Origin: Streptomyces sp. MMG1121
Lineage (GTDB): Bacteria; Actinomycetota; Actinomycetes; Streptomycetales; Streptomycetaceae
Reading direction: 5' to 3'
Assembly (NCBI RefSeq): GCF_001280015.1
Contig: NZ_LGDV01000118.1
Coordinates: 186,001 to 250,000 of the forward strand
Length of the DNA stretch: 64,000 nucleotides
Shown: one piece after another, positions 1 to 8,770 of the stretch
Layout: every line of letters begins with the position of its first letter
Numbering within the stretch: the stretch's first letter is position 1
Notes under the pieces: generated by a model
Told to the model about the DNA's origin: nothing
Seen by the model: the letters and a program-made list of their open reading frames with translations, nothing else
Database searches by the model: none
Translations under genes and position numbers: made by a program

Positions 1-131
1 AAACCGCCCCGTACCTCGCGGACGACCGAGCTGCCGCGCTCGGAGATCTTGAAGTAGCGGTCGAGCGCACCGGCGGACGCACCGCCCGGCTTCTCGGGGG
101 TGGGGGCCTTGGCGGGTGCCGAGGTGGACAT
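1..131 (-). CDS. NCS2-family purine/xanthine permease, N-terminal fragment
   Basis: Only the first 43 codons lie inside the window and the gene runs off the left edge. Starting from the ATG at 131 the reading frame gives a short Ser/Pro/Ala-rich tail, then LDRYFKISERGSS and REVRGGF. This is the typical N-terminus of AzgA-like NCS2 permeases, just before the first membrane helix. The family imports purine bases such as adenine, guanine, hypoxanthine or xanthine by proton symport. It is divergent from the DUF2530 gene. Substrate cannot be told from this piece. Confidence 0.75.
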   Translation of the reverse strand, partial: MSTSAPAKAPTPEKPGGASAGALDRYFKISERGSSVVREVRGG

Positions 132-292
132 GCGAGACCTCATCACCGACGGGGTTCCCCCGAGCCCCGTTGGAGTTTCATACGAGCAGAAGTGGCCAAA
201 GACAAACGGTTTCAGTATGAAGGTATGAGTGACAGATCGCTATCTCCGCGCGTAGACCGTTCGGCCGTCCGGACGCCTCGTAAGCTGTCCCC

Positions 293-559
293 ATGACCAA
301 GTGGACCCCGAAGCACGAGGCGCCGGAGCCCCTGGAGGGCCCCGTGGTCGCCACCATCACCGGCGGCACGATCGTGTGGTTCGTCCTCTTCCTCGTCCAG
401 CTGCCCTTCTACGGCTGGTTCGACGACCACGGCCATCTGTGGTGGCTGTGGACCTGTCTGGCCGGGGGCGCACTCGGACTGCTCGGCATCTGGTACGTCC
501 GCAAGCGCGACGCGGCGATCAAGCGGGACGCGGCGCTGAAGGCGGCGACGGCGAACTAG
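293..559 (+). CDS. DUF2530 small membrane protein
   Basis: An 88-residue protein with two hydrophobic segments (about residues 20-40 and 50-66) linked by a short loop with a WFDDHGHLWW stretch, then a basic tail rich in K and R. This is the actinobacterial DUF2530 family, which has no known function. The topology suggests both ends face the cytoplasm. It is divergent from the NCS2 permease across about 160 bases and is followed 100 bases later by a P-type ATPase on the same strand. No sign of joint function is visible. Confidence 0.8.
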   Translation: MTKWTPKHEAPEPLEGPVVATITGGTIVWFVLFLVQLPFYGWFDDHGHLWWLWTCLAGGALGLLGIWYVRKRDAAIKRDAALKAATAN

Positions 560-659
560 CCGCCGCCGTACGACCAGCGCACGAATCGCCTCCTCCCCAG
601 GTCGGACATCGGCTCTGCTCGGCAGGTAAACAGGTAAATCCGCACGTACCGTCGGATAC

Positions 660-3056
660 ATGACCCACATAGACGCGGGCTCTGAACTCGACCCCGTTCA
701 CCCCGTGGCCCTGCCCGAGAGCCCCTCGGCCGGGCTGACCGGTGCCGAAGTCGCGCAGCGCATCCAGCGTGGGCAGGTCAACGACGTCCCCGTGCGCAGC
801 AGCCGGTCGCTCGGGGAGATCGTCCGGGCGAACGTCTTCACCCGGTTCAACGCGATCATCGGCGTGCTCTGGCTGATCATGCTGTTCGTCGCGCCGATCC
901 AGGACAGCCTGTTCGGCTTCGTGATCCTCGCCAACACCGGCATCGGCATCGTCCAGGAGTGGCGGGCCAAGCAGACCCTCGACTCGCTCGCGGTGATCGG
1001 TGAGGCCCGGCCGACCGTCCGCAGGGACGGGACGGCCGTCGAGGTCGCCACCCACGAGATCGTGCTCGACGACCTGATCGAGATCGGTCCCGGGGACAAG
1101 ATCGTCGTGGACGGGGCGTGCGCGGAGGCCGACGGTCTGGAGATCGACGAGTCACTGCTCACCGGCGAGGCCGACCCGGTCGTCAAACGGCCCGGCGACC
1201 CGGTCATGTCCGGCAGCTTCGTGGTCGCGGGCGGCGGCGCCTTCAAGGCCACCAAGGTCGGCCGCGAGGCCTACGCCGCCCAGCTCGCCGAGGAGGCCTC
1301 GCGCTTCACGCTGGTCCACTCCGAGCTGCGCACCGGCATCTCCACGATCCTCAAGTACGTCACCTGGATGATGGTCCCGGCCGCGATCGGCCTGGTCGTC
1401 ACCCAGCTCGTGGTCAAGAGCAACGACTTCAAGGACGCCGTCGCCCGCACGGTCGGCGGCATCGTCCCGATGGTCCCCGAGGGGCTGGTGCTGCTCACCT
1501 CCGTCGCCTTCGCGATCGGCGTCATCCGGCTGGGCCGCAAACAGTGTCTGGTGCAGGAGCTGCCCGCGATCGAGGGGCTGGCCCGCATCGACACCGTCTG
1601 TCTGGACAAGACCGGCACGCTCACCGAGGGCGGCATGGACGTCACCGAGCTGCGGATGCTGGACGGCGCCGACGACGGTTACGTCCGCAAGGTCCTCGGC
1701 GCGCTCGGCGAGTCCGATCCGCGCCCCAACGCCTCCCTCCAGGCGATCATCGACGCCTACCCCGACAGCGAAGACTGGCGCTGTGTGGAGTCGCTGCCGT
1801 TCTCCTCGGCCCGCAAGTACAGCGGGGCCGCGTTCAGCGAGGGCGACGGCGAGACCAGCACCTGGCTGCTGGGCGCCCCGGACGTGCTGCTCGCCGACGG
1901 GGACCCGGCCCTGGCCGACACCGGGCGGCTCAACGAGCAGGGGCTGCGCGTGCTGCTGCTGGCCCGCGCGAGCCGCGAACTGGACGACACCGAGCCGGCC
2001 CACGGCGCCCGCCCCACCGCCCTGGTCGTCCTGGAGCAGCGGCTGCGGCCGGACGCCGCCGACACCCTGCGCTACTTCGCGGACCAGGACGTCCGCGCCA
2101 AGGTCATCTCCGGGGACAACGCGGTGTCGGTCGGCGCGGTCGCGGCCAAGCTGGGCCTGGAGGGGACGACGGTGGACGCGCGGCGGCTGCCCGCCGACCC
2201 GGCGGGGATGGCGGACGCGCTGGACGAGGGAACCGTCTTCGGGCGGGTCACCCCGCAGCAGAAGCGGGACATGGTGGGCGCGCTCCAGTCCCGGGGGCAC
2301 ACGGTCGCGATGACCGGCGACGGCGTGAACGACGTGCTCGCGCTGAAGGACGCCGACATCGGCGTCGCCATGGGCTCGGGCTCGGAGGCGACGCGGGCGG
2401 TGGCGCAGATCGTGCTGCTGGACAACAGCTTCTCGAGCCTGCCGTCGGTGGTCGGCGAGGGCCGCCGGGTGATCGGCAACATCACGCGCGTGGCGACGCT
2501 GTTCCTGGTGAAGACCGTCTACTCGGTGCTGCTGGCGGTGCTGGTGGTGTGCTCACAGGTCGAATACCCCTTCCTGCCCCGGCACTTGACCCTCCTGTCC
2601 ACCCTCACCATCGGCGTCCCGGCCTTCTTCCTGGCCCTGGCCCCCAACAAGGAGCGGGCGAAACCGCACTTCGTACGGCGGGTGATGCGCTACTCGATCC
2701 CGGGCGGCGTGGTGGCCGGTACAGCGACCTTCGTGACGTATCTGATGGCCCGTCACTACTACACCGGACACGGCCAGTTGAACGCGCAGACCAGTGCGGC
2801 CACGCTGACCCTGTTCCTGATCTCCATGTGGATCCTGGCGATCGTCGCCCGCCCCTACACCTGGTGGCGGGTGACCCTGGTGGCCGCCATGGGCGTGGCG
2901 TTCCTGCTGGTCCTGGCCGTCCCGGCACTACAGGGCTTCTTCGCCCTGAAACTGGTCGGCGTCACGATGCCCTGGGCCGCCGTCGGTATCGCGGTGGTGG
3001 CGGCGGCCGCCCTGGAGTTCCTGTGGAAATGGGTCGACCGCCGTTTCCCCGACTAG
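660..3056 (+). CDS. Cation-translocating P-type ATPase (P2-like)
   Basis: A 798-residue membrane pump. The actuator-domain motif appears as LLTGEAD near residue 167. A PEGL motif lies in the fourth membrane helix. The phosphorylation motif DKTGT has its Asp at residue 316, and TGDGVND begins at residue 552. A bundle of hydrophobic helices closes the protein. The PEGL motif and the lack of N-terminal CxxC metal-binding domains argue against a copper or cadmium P1B pump and for a P2-type Ca/Mg/Mn-like transporter. The ion itself cannot be read from the sequence. No strong ribosome site precedes the ATG, so the start is not certain. Confidence 0.9.
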   Translation: MTHIDAGSELDPVHPVALPESPSAGLTGAEVAQRIQRGQVNDVPVRSSRSLGEIVRANVFTRFNAIIGVLWLIMLFVAPIQDSLFGFVILANTGIGIVQEWRAKQTLDSLAVIGEARPTVRRDGTAVEVATHEIVLDDLIEIGPGDKIVVDGACAEADGLEIDESLLTGEADPVVKRPGDPVMSGSFVVAGGGAFKATKVGREAYAAQLAEEASRFTLVHSELRTGISTILKYVTWMMVPAAIGLVVTQLVVKSNDFKDAVARTVGGIVPMVPEGLVLLTSVAFAIGVIRLGRKQCLVQELPAIEGLARIDTVCLDKTGTLTEGGMDVTELRMLDGADDGYVRKVLGALGESDPRPNASLQAIIDAYPDSEDWRCVESLPFSSARKYSGAAFSEGDGETSTWLLGAPDVLLADGDPALADTGRLNEQGLRVLLLARASRELDDTEPAHGARPTALVVLEQRLRPDAADTLRYFADQDVRAKVISGDNAVSVGAVAAKLGLEGTTVDARRLPADPAGMADALDEGTVFGRVTPQQKRDMVGALQSRGHTVAMTGDGVNDVLALKDADIGVAMGSGSEATRAVAQIVLLDNSFSSLPSVVGEGRRVIGNITRVATLFLVKTVYSVLLAVLVVCSQVEYPFLPRHLTLLSTLTIGVPAFFLALAPNKERAKPHFVRRVMRYSIPGGVVAGTATFVTYLMARHYYTGHGQLNAQTSAATLTLFLISMWILAIVARPYTWWRVTLVAAMGVAFLLVLAVPALQGFFALKLVGVTMPWAAVGIAVVAAAALEFLWKWVDRRFPD

Positions 3057-3078
3057 GCGCGGGTGGACCGGGCGAGGG

Positions 3079-3909
3079 CTACTGCACGTCCACGTAGTCG
3101 CCCGCCGAGCTGACCGCCGGGGTCGTCGAGACGCCCCCGAAGCTGTAGCGGTAGTAGCCGTCGGAGCCGGCCGTGACCGTGGTCTTCAGGACGCCGGTGG
3201 AGGCGGAGGTGACCGTCTTCACCGTGGTGTAGGTGGAGGTGCCCGCCTTGCGGAACTGGAGCTGGACGGACTGGCCGCCGAAGGTGTTGTAGGTGTGGCG
3301 CTCCCAGTCGGCGCGGGTCAGCTTGCCGGTGACGGTGATGGTCCTGCCCTTCTTCACCGGCTCCGGGGTGGCGTCGGCCGTCAGTGCGGAATTGCGCTGG
3401 ACGAGGGTGGTGGCCAGACCACTCTGGTCCTTGTAGCCGACCTTGCCCAGGTCGGGGTTGCTCTCGTTCTGGCCGTTGAGGGCGACGGCCTCGGCGGCCA
3501 CGCTCCAGCCGCCGGCCCAGGTGTTCTTCAGGTCGCCGTCGGACGGGTAGATGTTGATGGAGCCCGTGCAGGTGGCCGTCGTCGACGTCACGGCCTTGCA
3601 GGTCGCCGGGTTGTCGCCGTACAGCTCGGGCGCCGAGTCGGTGTAGGAGCCGTGGTAGAGGAAGGCGTCCGTGATGAAGTCCTTCGCGGCGATGTTCACG
3701 TTGGTGCCATGCGTCAGCGTGTACGAGTACGAGACGCTGACCTCGTTGGTGGAGCCCACCTTGACCGCCTTGGCGATCGAGAGGTGGGAGAAGCTCGCGT
3801 TCAGCGTGTACGGCGTGCCCGAGTCGGCGGCGGCCTGCGCGGCCGGGACTGCGAGGGCGGACAGGGCCAGGGCGCCGGAGACGGCGGCCACGGTGGCGCG
3901 TATGCGCAT
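3079..3909 (-). CDS. Secreted protein of unknown function
   Basis: A 276-residue protein that begins MRIRATVAAVSG, continues with a hydrophobic core and ends its signal peptide at an AQA-A cleavage site near residue 27. The mature part is rich in Thr, Ser and Tyr with beta-strand character. It has one likely disulfide pair (C..C around residues 104 and 114). The C-terminal third resembles the Ig-like stress-bearing repeats of other secreted Streptomyces proteins (GRTITVTGKL, YYRYSFGG). It converges with the P-type ATPase, 22 bases apart. I do not recognise an enzyme motif. Confidence 0.7.
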   Translation of the reverse strand: MRIRATVAAVSGALALSALAVPAAQAAADSGTPYTLNASFSHLSIAKAVKVGSTNEVSVSYSYTLTHGTNVNIAAKDFITDAFLYHGSYTDSAPELYGDNPATCKAVTSTTATCTGSINIYPSDGDLKNTWAGGWSVAAEAVALNGQNESNPDLGKVGYKDQSGLATTLVQRNSALTADATPEPVKKGRTITVTGKLTRADWERHTYNTFGGQSVQLQFRKAGTSTYTTVKTVTSASTGVLKTTVTAGSDGYYRYSFGGVSTTPAVSSAGDYVDVQ

Positions 3910-4025
3910 GTGCGTTCCCTAGGAGGGAGAAGTGATCGTGGAGTCGGTTGACTCACGCGATCAGATCCACGACCCCTGGGGCTGGTTGTACGGCAAGGAC
4001 GATTTCCGGCCAGATTTGGGACGGG

Positions 4026-4063
4026 CATTGCCTGTTCATGGTGTAGGCCATGAACAGGCGATG
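4026..4063 (-). terminator. Hairpin terminator after the sacsin-like gene
   Basis: A 12-bp perfect inverted repeat (4030-4041 and 4048-4059) with a 6-base loop, extended by four more pairs including one G-U. It lies 21 bases past the stop of the large minus-strand ATPase gene, as expected for an intrinsic terminator. There is no U-tract, which is usual in Streptomyces. Confidence 0.7.
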
Positions 4064-4084
4064 CCGGCCGTGTCCCGGGGGCGC

Positions 4085-7000
4085 TCAGTCGAACCAGCGG
4101 TCCCGCGCCAGCTCCTCCGTCCGTGACGGGTCCTCCAGCAGGGCCGCCACCTCGAAGCGCCGGGGCCACTGGCCCGCCGCCCAGGCGAGACCGGCCGCGA
4201 CCCCTTCCAGCGTGGCCGCGTGCAGCACCCCGTCGTCGGTGAGCCGCCAGTCGATCTCCACGCCGTCCACGACCAGTTCCTCGTGCTCGACGTACGTCGC
4301 CGGCGTACGCGGCCCGAGCAGCACCCCCACCGGCTCCGGTACGTCGTGCTCGGTCCCCTCGGAGTGCACCTCGCCGGTGACGGACTCGCTCAGCCGCCGT
4401 ACCTGGAACAGCTCCGCCAGCTCCGCCGCCCGGGCCGGCCGTACCGGCAGCAGCGGTACCCCGGAGGTGAAGGGCAGCAGGTCGGGCGAGTCGACCACGA
4501 CGGCCTCGGCGGCGTCCACCACCGCCGCCCTCCCGTCGACCACGGCCCGCACCTCGTCCGGCAGGGTCACCTGATCGGGGTCCATGTCCGCCAACGCACC
4601 GTACAGGCCGTGCAGTTGGCCCGGGGTGAGGGTCCGGCCGGGATCGGCCAGCCGGTCCAGCAGTTCGGCGGCGCCGCCGGGCTCGTCCAGCAGGGCGGCC
4701 ACGGAGGTGCGCACCCCCAGGGCCCGCAGCACCTGCTCGTCCTCGAACCCGGTCGCGTCGGCCTCGTCGTACAGGCCGTGCAGCAGCGGATCGCCGCCGG
4801 CCGCGAGGAGCCCGGCGGGCCGGCGCCCGTCGAGCACGGGGTGCCCCCGCAGCCACCACGCGGTGTACGACCGTACGACCTCGTGCGTGCCGTCGGGCAG
4901 CAGGATGCGGACCGGCTGGGTGAGGGCGTCCCTCAGCGGCGGGCGCGCGAGCAGCATGAGCGCCTCGGGCCAGTGCTCGTCGTCCACCAGGTCCAGGTCG
5001 CGCACGGCGACCAGCTCGGTGGCGACCGGGGGTACGGGACTGTCCGGGAAGCGGTCGAGGATGTCCTCGCACCACACGTCGACGGAGTCGAGCAGCCCGG
5101 CGTCGTCCGGCTCGGCGAAGTCGCCCTCCCGGGGCTCCAGTTCGTCGGGGTCGAGGACGACGTCGGTGGCGCGGACCAGCGCGAAGTCGGCGAGCACCCC
5201 GCACGCGGTCAGCGGCTGTTCGCCCCACTTGTCGGCCAACTCGCGCTCCACGGTGGCCAGTTCTCCGTCACGGATCACCCGGGCGAACGGGCTGCCGGGA
5301 AGGACCAGTTCGCCGGCGGGCGCCAGCTCCCCGTCCTCGTCGGGCAGGGCGAGCGCGCCCAGCCAGGGCTCGTCACCGGGCTCCAGGCCCGCGTCGCGCA
5401 CCAGGGCGAGAACGGTCTCGGCCAGCTCCTCGGCGTCCGGCGCGTCCTCCTCCCACCCGATCCCCTCGTCGTCCAGCGAAGCGGCGACGGCGGCCCGCAC
5501 CTGCGGGGTCGTCAGCACCGCGCGCGAGGTGGCGGGCAGCGCGCCCAGCTTCTCCAGCAGCGGGTGCGCCGCGCTCTCGTGGGCGACCTTCAGCCCGAGC
5601 CGGCCAAGGACGTCCGGGTCGATCAGCGCGCCGTCCGGGGTGGGCAGCAGCACCTGCCGGGGCCCGATCGTGCTCCGCCCGTCGGCGAGCGGCACCGGCA
5701 GCCCCGACAGCCGGTCCGGATCGACCCCGGCGAGGCTGTCGTAGAGCCGCCACCACCAGTCGGGGTCCTTCTCCAGCCCGGCGAGCCGGTCGACGGCGTC
5801 GGCGAGCGAGAGCCGGGCGACGCCGAGGCCGCGCAGTTCGGCCCGGCGTTCCAGACCGGCGGGCAGCAGGGTGGGCAGCACCTCGGCGAGCACCCGGACG
5901 GTCTGCGCCCCGGCGCCCTCCACGATCTCCGCGTCCCGGGGCCGCAGCACCTCGGGCAGCTCGTCGTCCTCCCCCGCCCGGACGGCCGGCGGCAGGAAGG
6001 CGATCCGCGGCAGCCGCTCCAGCACCGCCTGCCGCAGCGCGCCGTCCAGCTCCCCCCTGCCCAGCGGCCCGGGCACGAGGTCGATGATTTCCTCCGTCAC
6101 CGGCCGCCAGCCGGCGAGGAGTTCGGCGTACGCGTCGGCCGCGCGCAGCACCAGGAAGTCGGTGAGGGGGCCAGGGGCCGCGTGCCGGCGGGTGGTGTCG
6201 AGGGGGAAGGAGGCGATGAGGAGCGCCGGGACACCGAGGGGCTCGTCACTGGGGGTGGGCGCGTGCACGACGGACGCGGTCCGGGGCCGCAGCGGACGCC
6301 CGGCCTCGTCCTCGGGGACGGCCCAGGTGACGGACCAGTGCGGCCGCAGCCGCTCTTCGACGGGCCGGTCGGCGAGCAGGTCGGCGGAGAGCGGCCCGTG
6401 CGCGGAGGCGGTACGCCACCGTGTGCTCCCCTCCCGCGAGTCCTCCACGACGGTGACGGCGCCGTCGCCGCGACGGCGCAGTGTGCGGGGCGCGCCGCCG
6501 TCCACCTCGATCACGACCTCCTCGAGCCCGGGCAGGGCGAGGAGCAGCGCGTCGTCGACGGTCTCCAGCAGCCGCTCGGCGAGATCGGCGGCGGCCGTGT
6601 CCCGCAGGGGCAGGATGACGGCGGTGTCGTACGGCTCCGGAGCGGTGCCCTCGGCGGCGAACGGCAGCCGGAGCAGCGGCACGTGCCCGTCCCGGCGCCG
6701 TACTTCGTCCCCGAGTCCCGGGCTGTGCCGGGCGGTGTCACCGGCCAGCTCCCGTGCCTCGGCGAGCGACCAGCGCACCCCGCCGTGCCGTCCGACGATC
6801 GCGGGCTCGTCGGTGACGGCGATGACGGCGGCGAAGCCGACCCCGAACCGTCCGACGGCGCCCTGGACGCCCTCGGTGTCCCGCTTGGCGGAGGCCCGCA
6901 GCGTGGACAGCGACTCGACGCCCGTCGCGTCCAGCGGGGCACCGGTGTTGGCGGCGACGAGGACCCCGTCCCGGAGAGTGAGCCGCAGCCGCCCCGGCAC

Positions 7001-7213
7001 GTGCGCCCGCGCGGCGGCGTCGGCGGCGTTCTGCGCCAGTTCGATGACGAGCCGGTCCCGGTATCCGCCCAGGACCAGATCCTCCTCGGCGTTGGCGTCC
7101 TCCCGGAACCGGGCGGGGCTGGTGGCCCAGGCGTCGAGCACACCGCGCCGCAGCCGGGCCGTCCCGAACGGATCGGCCCCTTCAGCGGCCGGCCGCACGT
7201 ACTTGCTGCTCAC
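4085..7213 (-). CDS. Sacsin N-terminal/Hsp90-like GHKL ATPase
   Basis: A 1042-residue cytosolic protein. The N-terminal 200 residues carry a Bergerat (GHKL) ATP-binding fold: ELAQNAADAA with Glu58 and Asn62, then GRFGVGFAAV near residue 130, as in Hsp90 and the sacsin repeat. The remaining ~800 residues are acidic, Leu-rich and match no domain I know. I chose the GTG at 7213 because GAGGGA precedes it at 6-7 bases; a GTG at 7219 is also possible. Annotations of relatives range from molecular chaperone Hsp90 to ATP-binding protein. It stands alone with its own terminator. The function is probably protein quality control, but this is inference from the fold only. Confidence 0.8.
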   Translation of the reverse strand: MSSKYVRPAAEGADPFGTARLRRGVLDAWATSPARFREDANAEEDLVLGGYRDRLVIELAQNAADAAARAHVPGRLRLTLRDGVLVAANTGAPLDATGVESLSTLRASAKRDTEGVQGAVGRFGVGFAAVIAVTDEPAIVGRHGGVRWSLAEARELAGDTARHSPGLGDEVRRRDGHVPLLRLPFAAEGTAPEPYDTAVILPLRDTAAADLAERLLETVDDALLLALPGLEEVVIEVDGGAPRTLRRRGDGAVTVVEDSREGSTRWRTASAHGPLSADLLADRPVEERLRPHWSVTWAVPEDEAGRPLRPRTASVVHAPTPSDEPLGVPALLIASFPLDTTRRHAAPGPLTDFLVLRAADAYAELLAGWRPVTEEIIDLVPGPLGRGELDGALRQAVLERLPRIAFLPPAVRAGEDDELPEVLRPRDAEIVEGAGAQTVRVLAEVLPTLLPAGLERRAELRGLGVARLSLADAVDRLAGLEKDPDWWWRLYDSLAGVDPDRLSGLPVPLADGRSTIGPRQVLLPTPDGALIDPDVLGRLGLKVAHESAAHPLLEKLGALPATSRAVLTTPQVRAAVAASLDDEGIGWEEDAPDAEELAETVLALVRDAGLEPGDEPWLGALALPDEDGELAPAGELVLPGSPFARVIRDGELATVERELADKWGEQPLTACGVLADFALVRATDVVLDPDELEPREGDFAEPDDAGLLDSVDVWCEDILDRFPDSPVPPVATELVAVRDLDLVDDEHWPEALMLLARPPLRDALTQPVRILLPDGTHEVVRSYTAWWLRGHPVLDGRRPAGLLAAGGDPLLHGLYDEADATGFEDEQVLRALGVRTSVAALLDEPGGAAELLDRLADPGRTLTPGQLHGLYGALADMDPDQVTLPDEVRAVVDGRAAVVDAAEAVVVDSPDLLPFTSGVPLLPVRPARAAELAELFQVRRLSESVTGEVHSEGTEHDVPEPVGVLLGPRTPATYVEHEELVVDGVEIDWRLTDDGVLHAATLEGVAAGLAWAAGQWPRRFEVAALLEDPSRTEELARDRWFD

Positions 7214-7488
7214 GTTCACTCCCTCGTCTACGTGAGGACGAAGGTACAGCGCGGGCGGGGAAGGGTGCGGTCAGCGGGGTGGTGGCCGGGCAGCTGGCGG
7301 GGCATCACGTCAAGGGACCACGGGAGCCGACGCGGCGGCCTGTTGGCCGCTCCGCGTCCCCGTACGCCGCGTCCCGGCCCACCCGCCGACAACCACCCGA
7401 ACCGGCGGCCCGGCGGTCCGCTGGGGTCACCTGTCCGGACTTCCGGGCCGCCCGCCGGACCGCAGGCGGCTCGCCGCATCCGGTACCG

Positions 7489-8415
7489 CTACGAGTGACC
7501 CAGTTCCGCCGTCTCCTCGTCGGCCGGTTCCGGGACCGAGCCCGAGTCGCGGGCCGGGCGGAGGGGGAAGGCGTCGACCTTCGTCTCGTCGACGACCGGC
7601 GGGGCCGGCTGCGGGGGCTTCGGCATGACCGCGGCCTCGGAATGGCCGCCGCAGCCGTAGGCGAGAGAGACCACCCGGCCGTCGGCCGGGGAGAACTCGT
7701 TGGCGCACACGCCGAAGGCCTGGCCCAGCGAGCCGCCGATCGGAGAGAGGAAGCCACAGGTCACACAGGTGGCCGGGGCCGCCTGGGCCATCGGGGTCTT
7801 CGGGCCGAAGGACTCCTCCCAGCGGTCGGCCGCGATGTGCAGGCCGTAGCGGGACAGGACCCGGGCGCGGCGCAGGCCCAGCTCCTCGGCGACCGCGGCG
7901 ATCGAACCCCGGGACGGGATCGTGGGCTGGACGGCCGGGGCGCCGGGGGTGACGTCGGCGTCCTCCGCCTCGGCCAGCTGCGCCATCTCCTCGCTCACCG
8001 CCGAACTGGGCGGCGGCTGCTCCTCGGTCGTGTAGCCGGGCTCCAGGCGCAGGTCCTCCTGGTCCGTGGGCAGCAGATCGCCGGGGCCCAGGTCGCCGGG
8101 GCGCAGGCGCTCGCTCCACGGGACCCACTCGGGGGCGAGGAGTGCGTCGCGGCCGGGCAGGAGGACCACCTCGTCGAGGGTGACGACCTTGGCTCGGGAG
8201 GCGCGGGCCACCGTCACCGCCCAGCGCCAGCCGCGGTAGCCCAGCTCCTTGCACTCGAAGAAGTGCGTGACAACGCGGTCGCCCTCGGACACCACGCCGG
8301 CGTGCTCGCCGACCACGCCGGGTGCGGCGGCCTCCTCAGCGGCGGCGCGGGCGAGGTCGACGGCCTCCGCGCACAGACGGTCGGGGGTGCGGCTTCGCGT
8401 GGTCGCTGCGCTCAC
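7489..8415 (-). CDS. DUF3027 protein
   Basis: A 308-residue soluble protein conserved in actinomycetes as DUF3027. The recognisable block is in the N-terminal half: HFFECKELGYRGWRWAVTVAR, then TLDEVVLLPG and a W/P-rich stretch. The C-terminal part is acidic and Pro-rich and holds CVTCGFL and a second Cys, so a metal site is possible. The GTG at 8415 is favoured by AGGAGA upstream; a longer frame reaches 8541 but adds only Arg-rich sequence. The function is unknown. It is divergent from the MFS gene. Confidence 0.75.
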   Translation of the reverse strand: MSAATTRSRTPDRLCAEAVDLARAAAEEAAAPGVVGEHAGVVSEGDRVVTHFFECKELGYRGWRWAVTVARASRAKVVTLDEVVLLPGRDALLAPEWVPWSERLRPGDLGPGDLLPTDQEDLRLEPGYTTEEQPPPSSAVSEEMAQLAEAEDADVTPGAPAVQPTIPSRGSIAAVAEELGLRRARVLSRYGLHIAADRWEESFGPKTPMAQAAPATCVTCGFLSPIGGSLGQAFGVCANEFSPADGRVVSLAYGCGGHSEAAVMPKPPQPAPPVVDETKVDAFPLRPARDSGSVPEPADEETAELGHS

Positions 8416-8770
8416 AGGTATCGCTTCTCTCCTACGCCGTCTCACGAGTGCGGCTGCCTCCGGCGGGTTGGCCAACGGAGCGGACCGGGGGACCGCATCG
8501 ACGTCTGCATCCGCGCGCTCGGGCGCACCTCTGCCATCCATTCTGCGTTATGGCTGAGATACGCACGCTACACCGAACAGGATTCGTCGCCGCTACGCGG
8601 CATCTTTTCGCACCCGCCCACCCGGCCCCACCCGACCGGAAAGCGGGGGCCCGCACAAGTCTTCCTCGGCCGCGGAGCGGGGGGCCACACGGGTACCCCT
8701 CGACCGGGGCCGGGGTGTTCCGTGGCTTGCGGGGCGGATTTCGCAGTATCGACCGGCTTCTCAGGGCACT
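8416..8770. other. Divergent intergenic region without a gene
   Basis: This 355-base region separates the DUF3027 and MFS genes, which are transcribed away from each other, so it should hold both promoters. I see a perfect 10-base palindrome GTTGGCCAAC at 8467-8476 and a small 5-bp hairpin followed by ATCTTTT at 8589-8608. No convincing -35/-10 pair and no coding potential stand out. Confidence 0.4.

Noticed and set aside
4220..7498. A 1092-codon open frame on the plus strand, antisense to the sacsin-like gene
   Set aside because: GC-rich third positions make long empty frames on the other strand. Its translation is Gly/Arg/Pro-rich with no domain, and the minus-strand frame has clear GHKL motifs.
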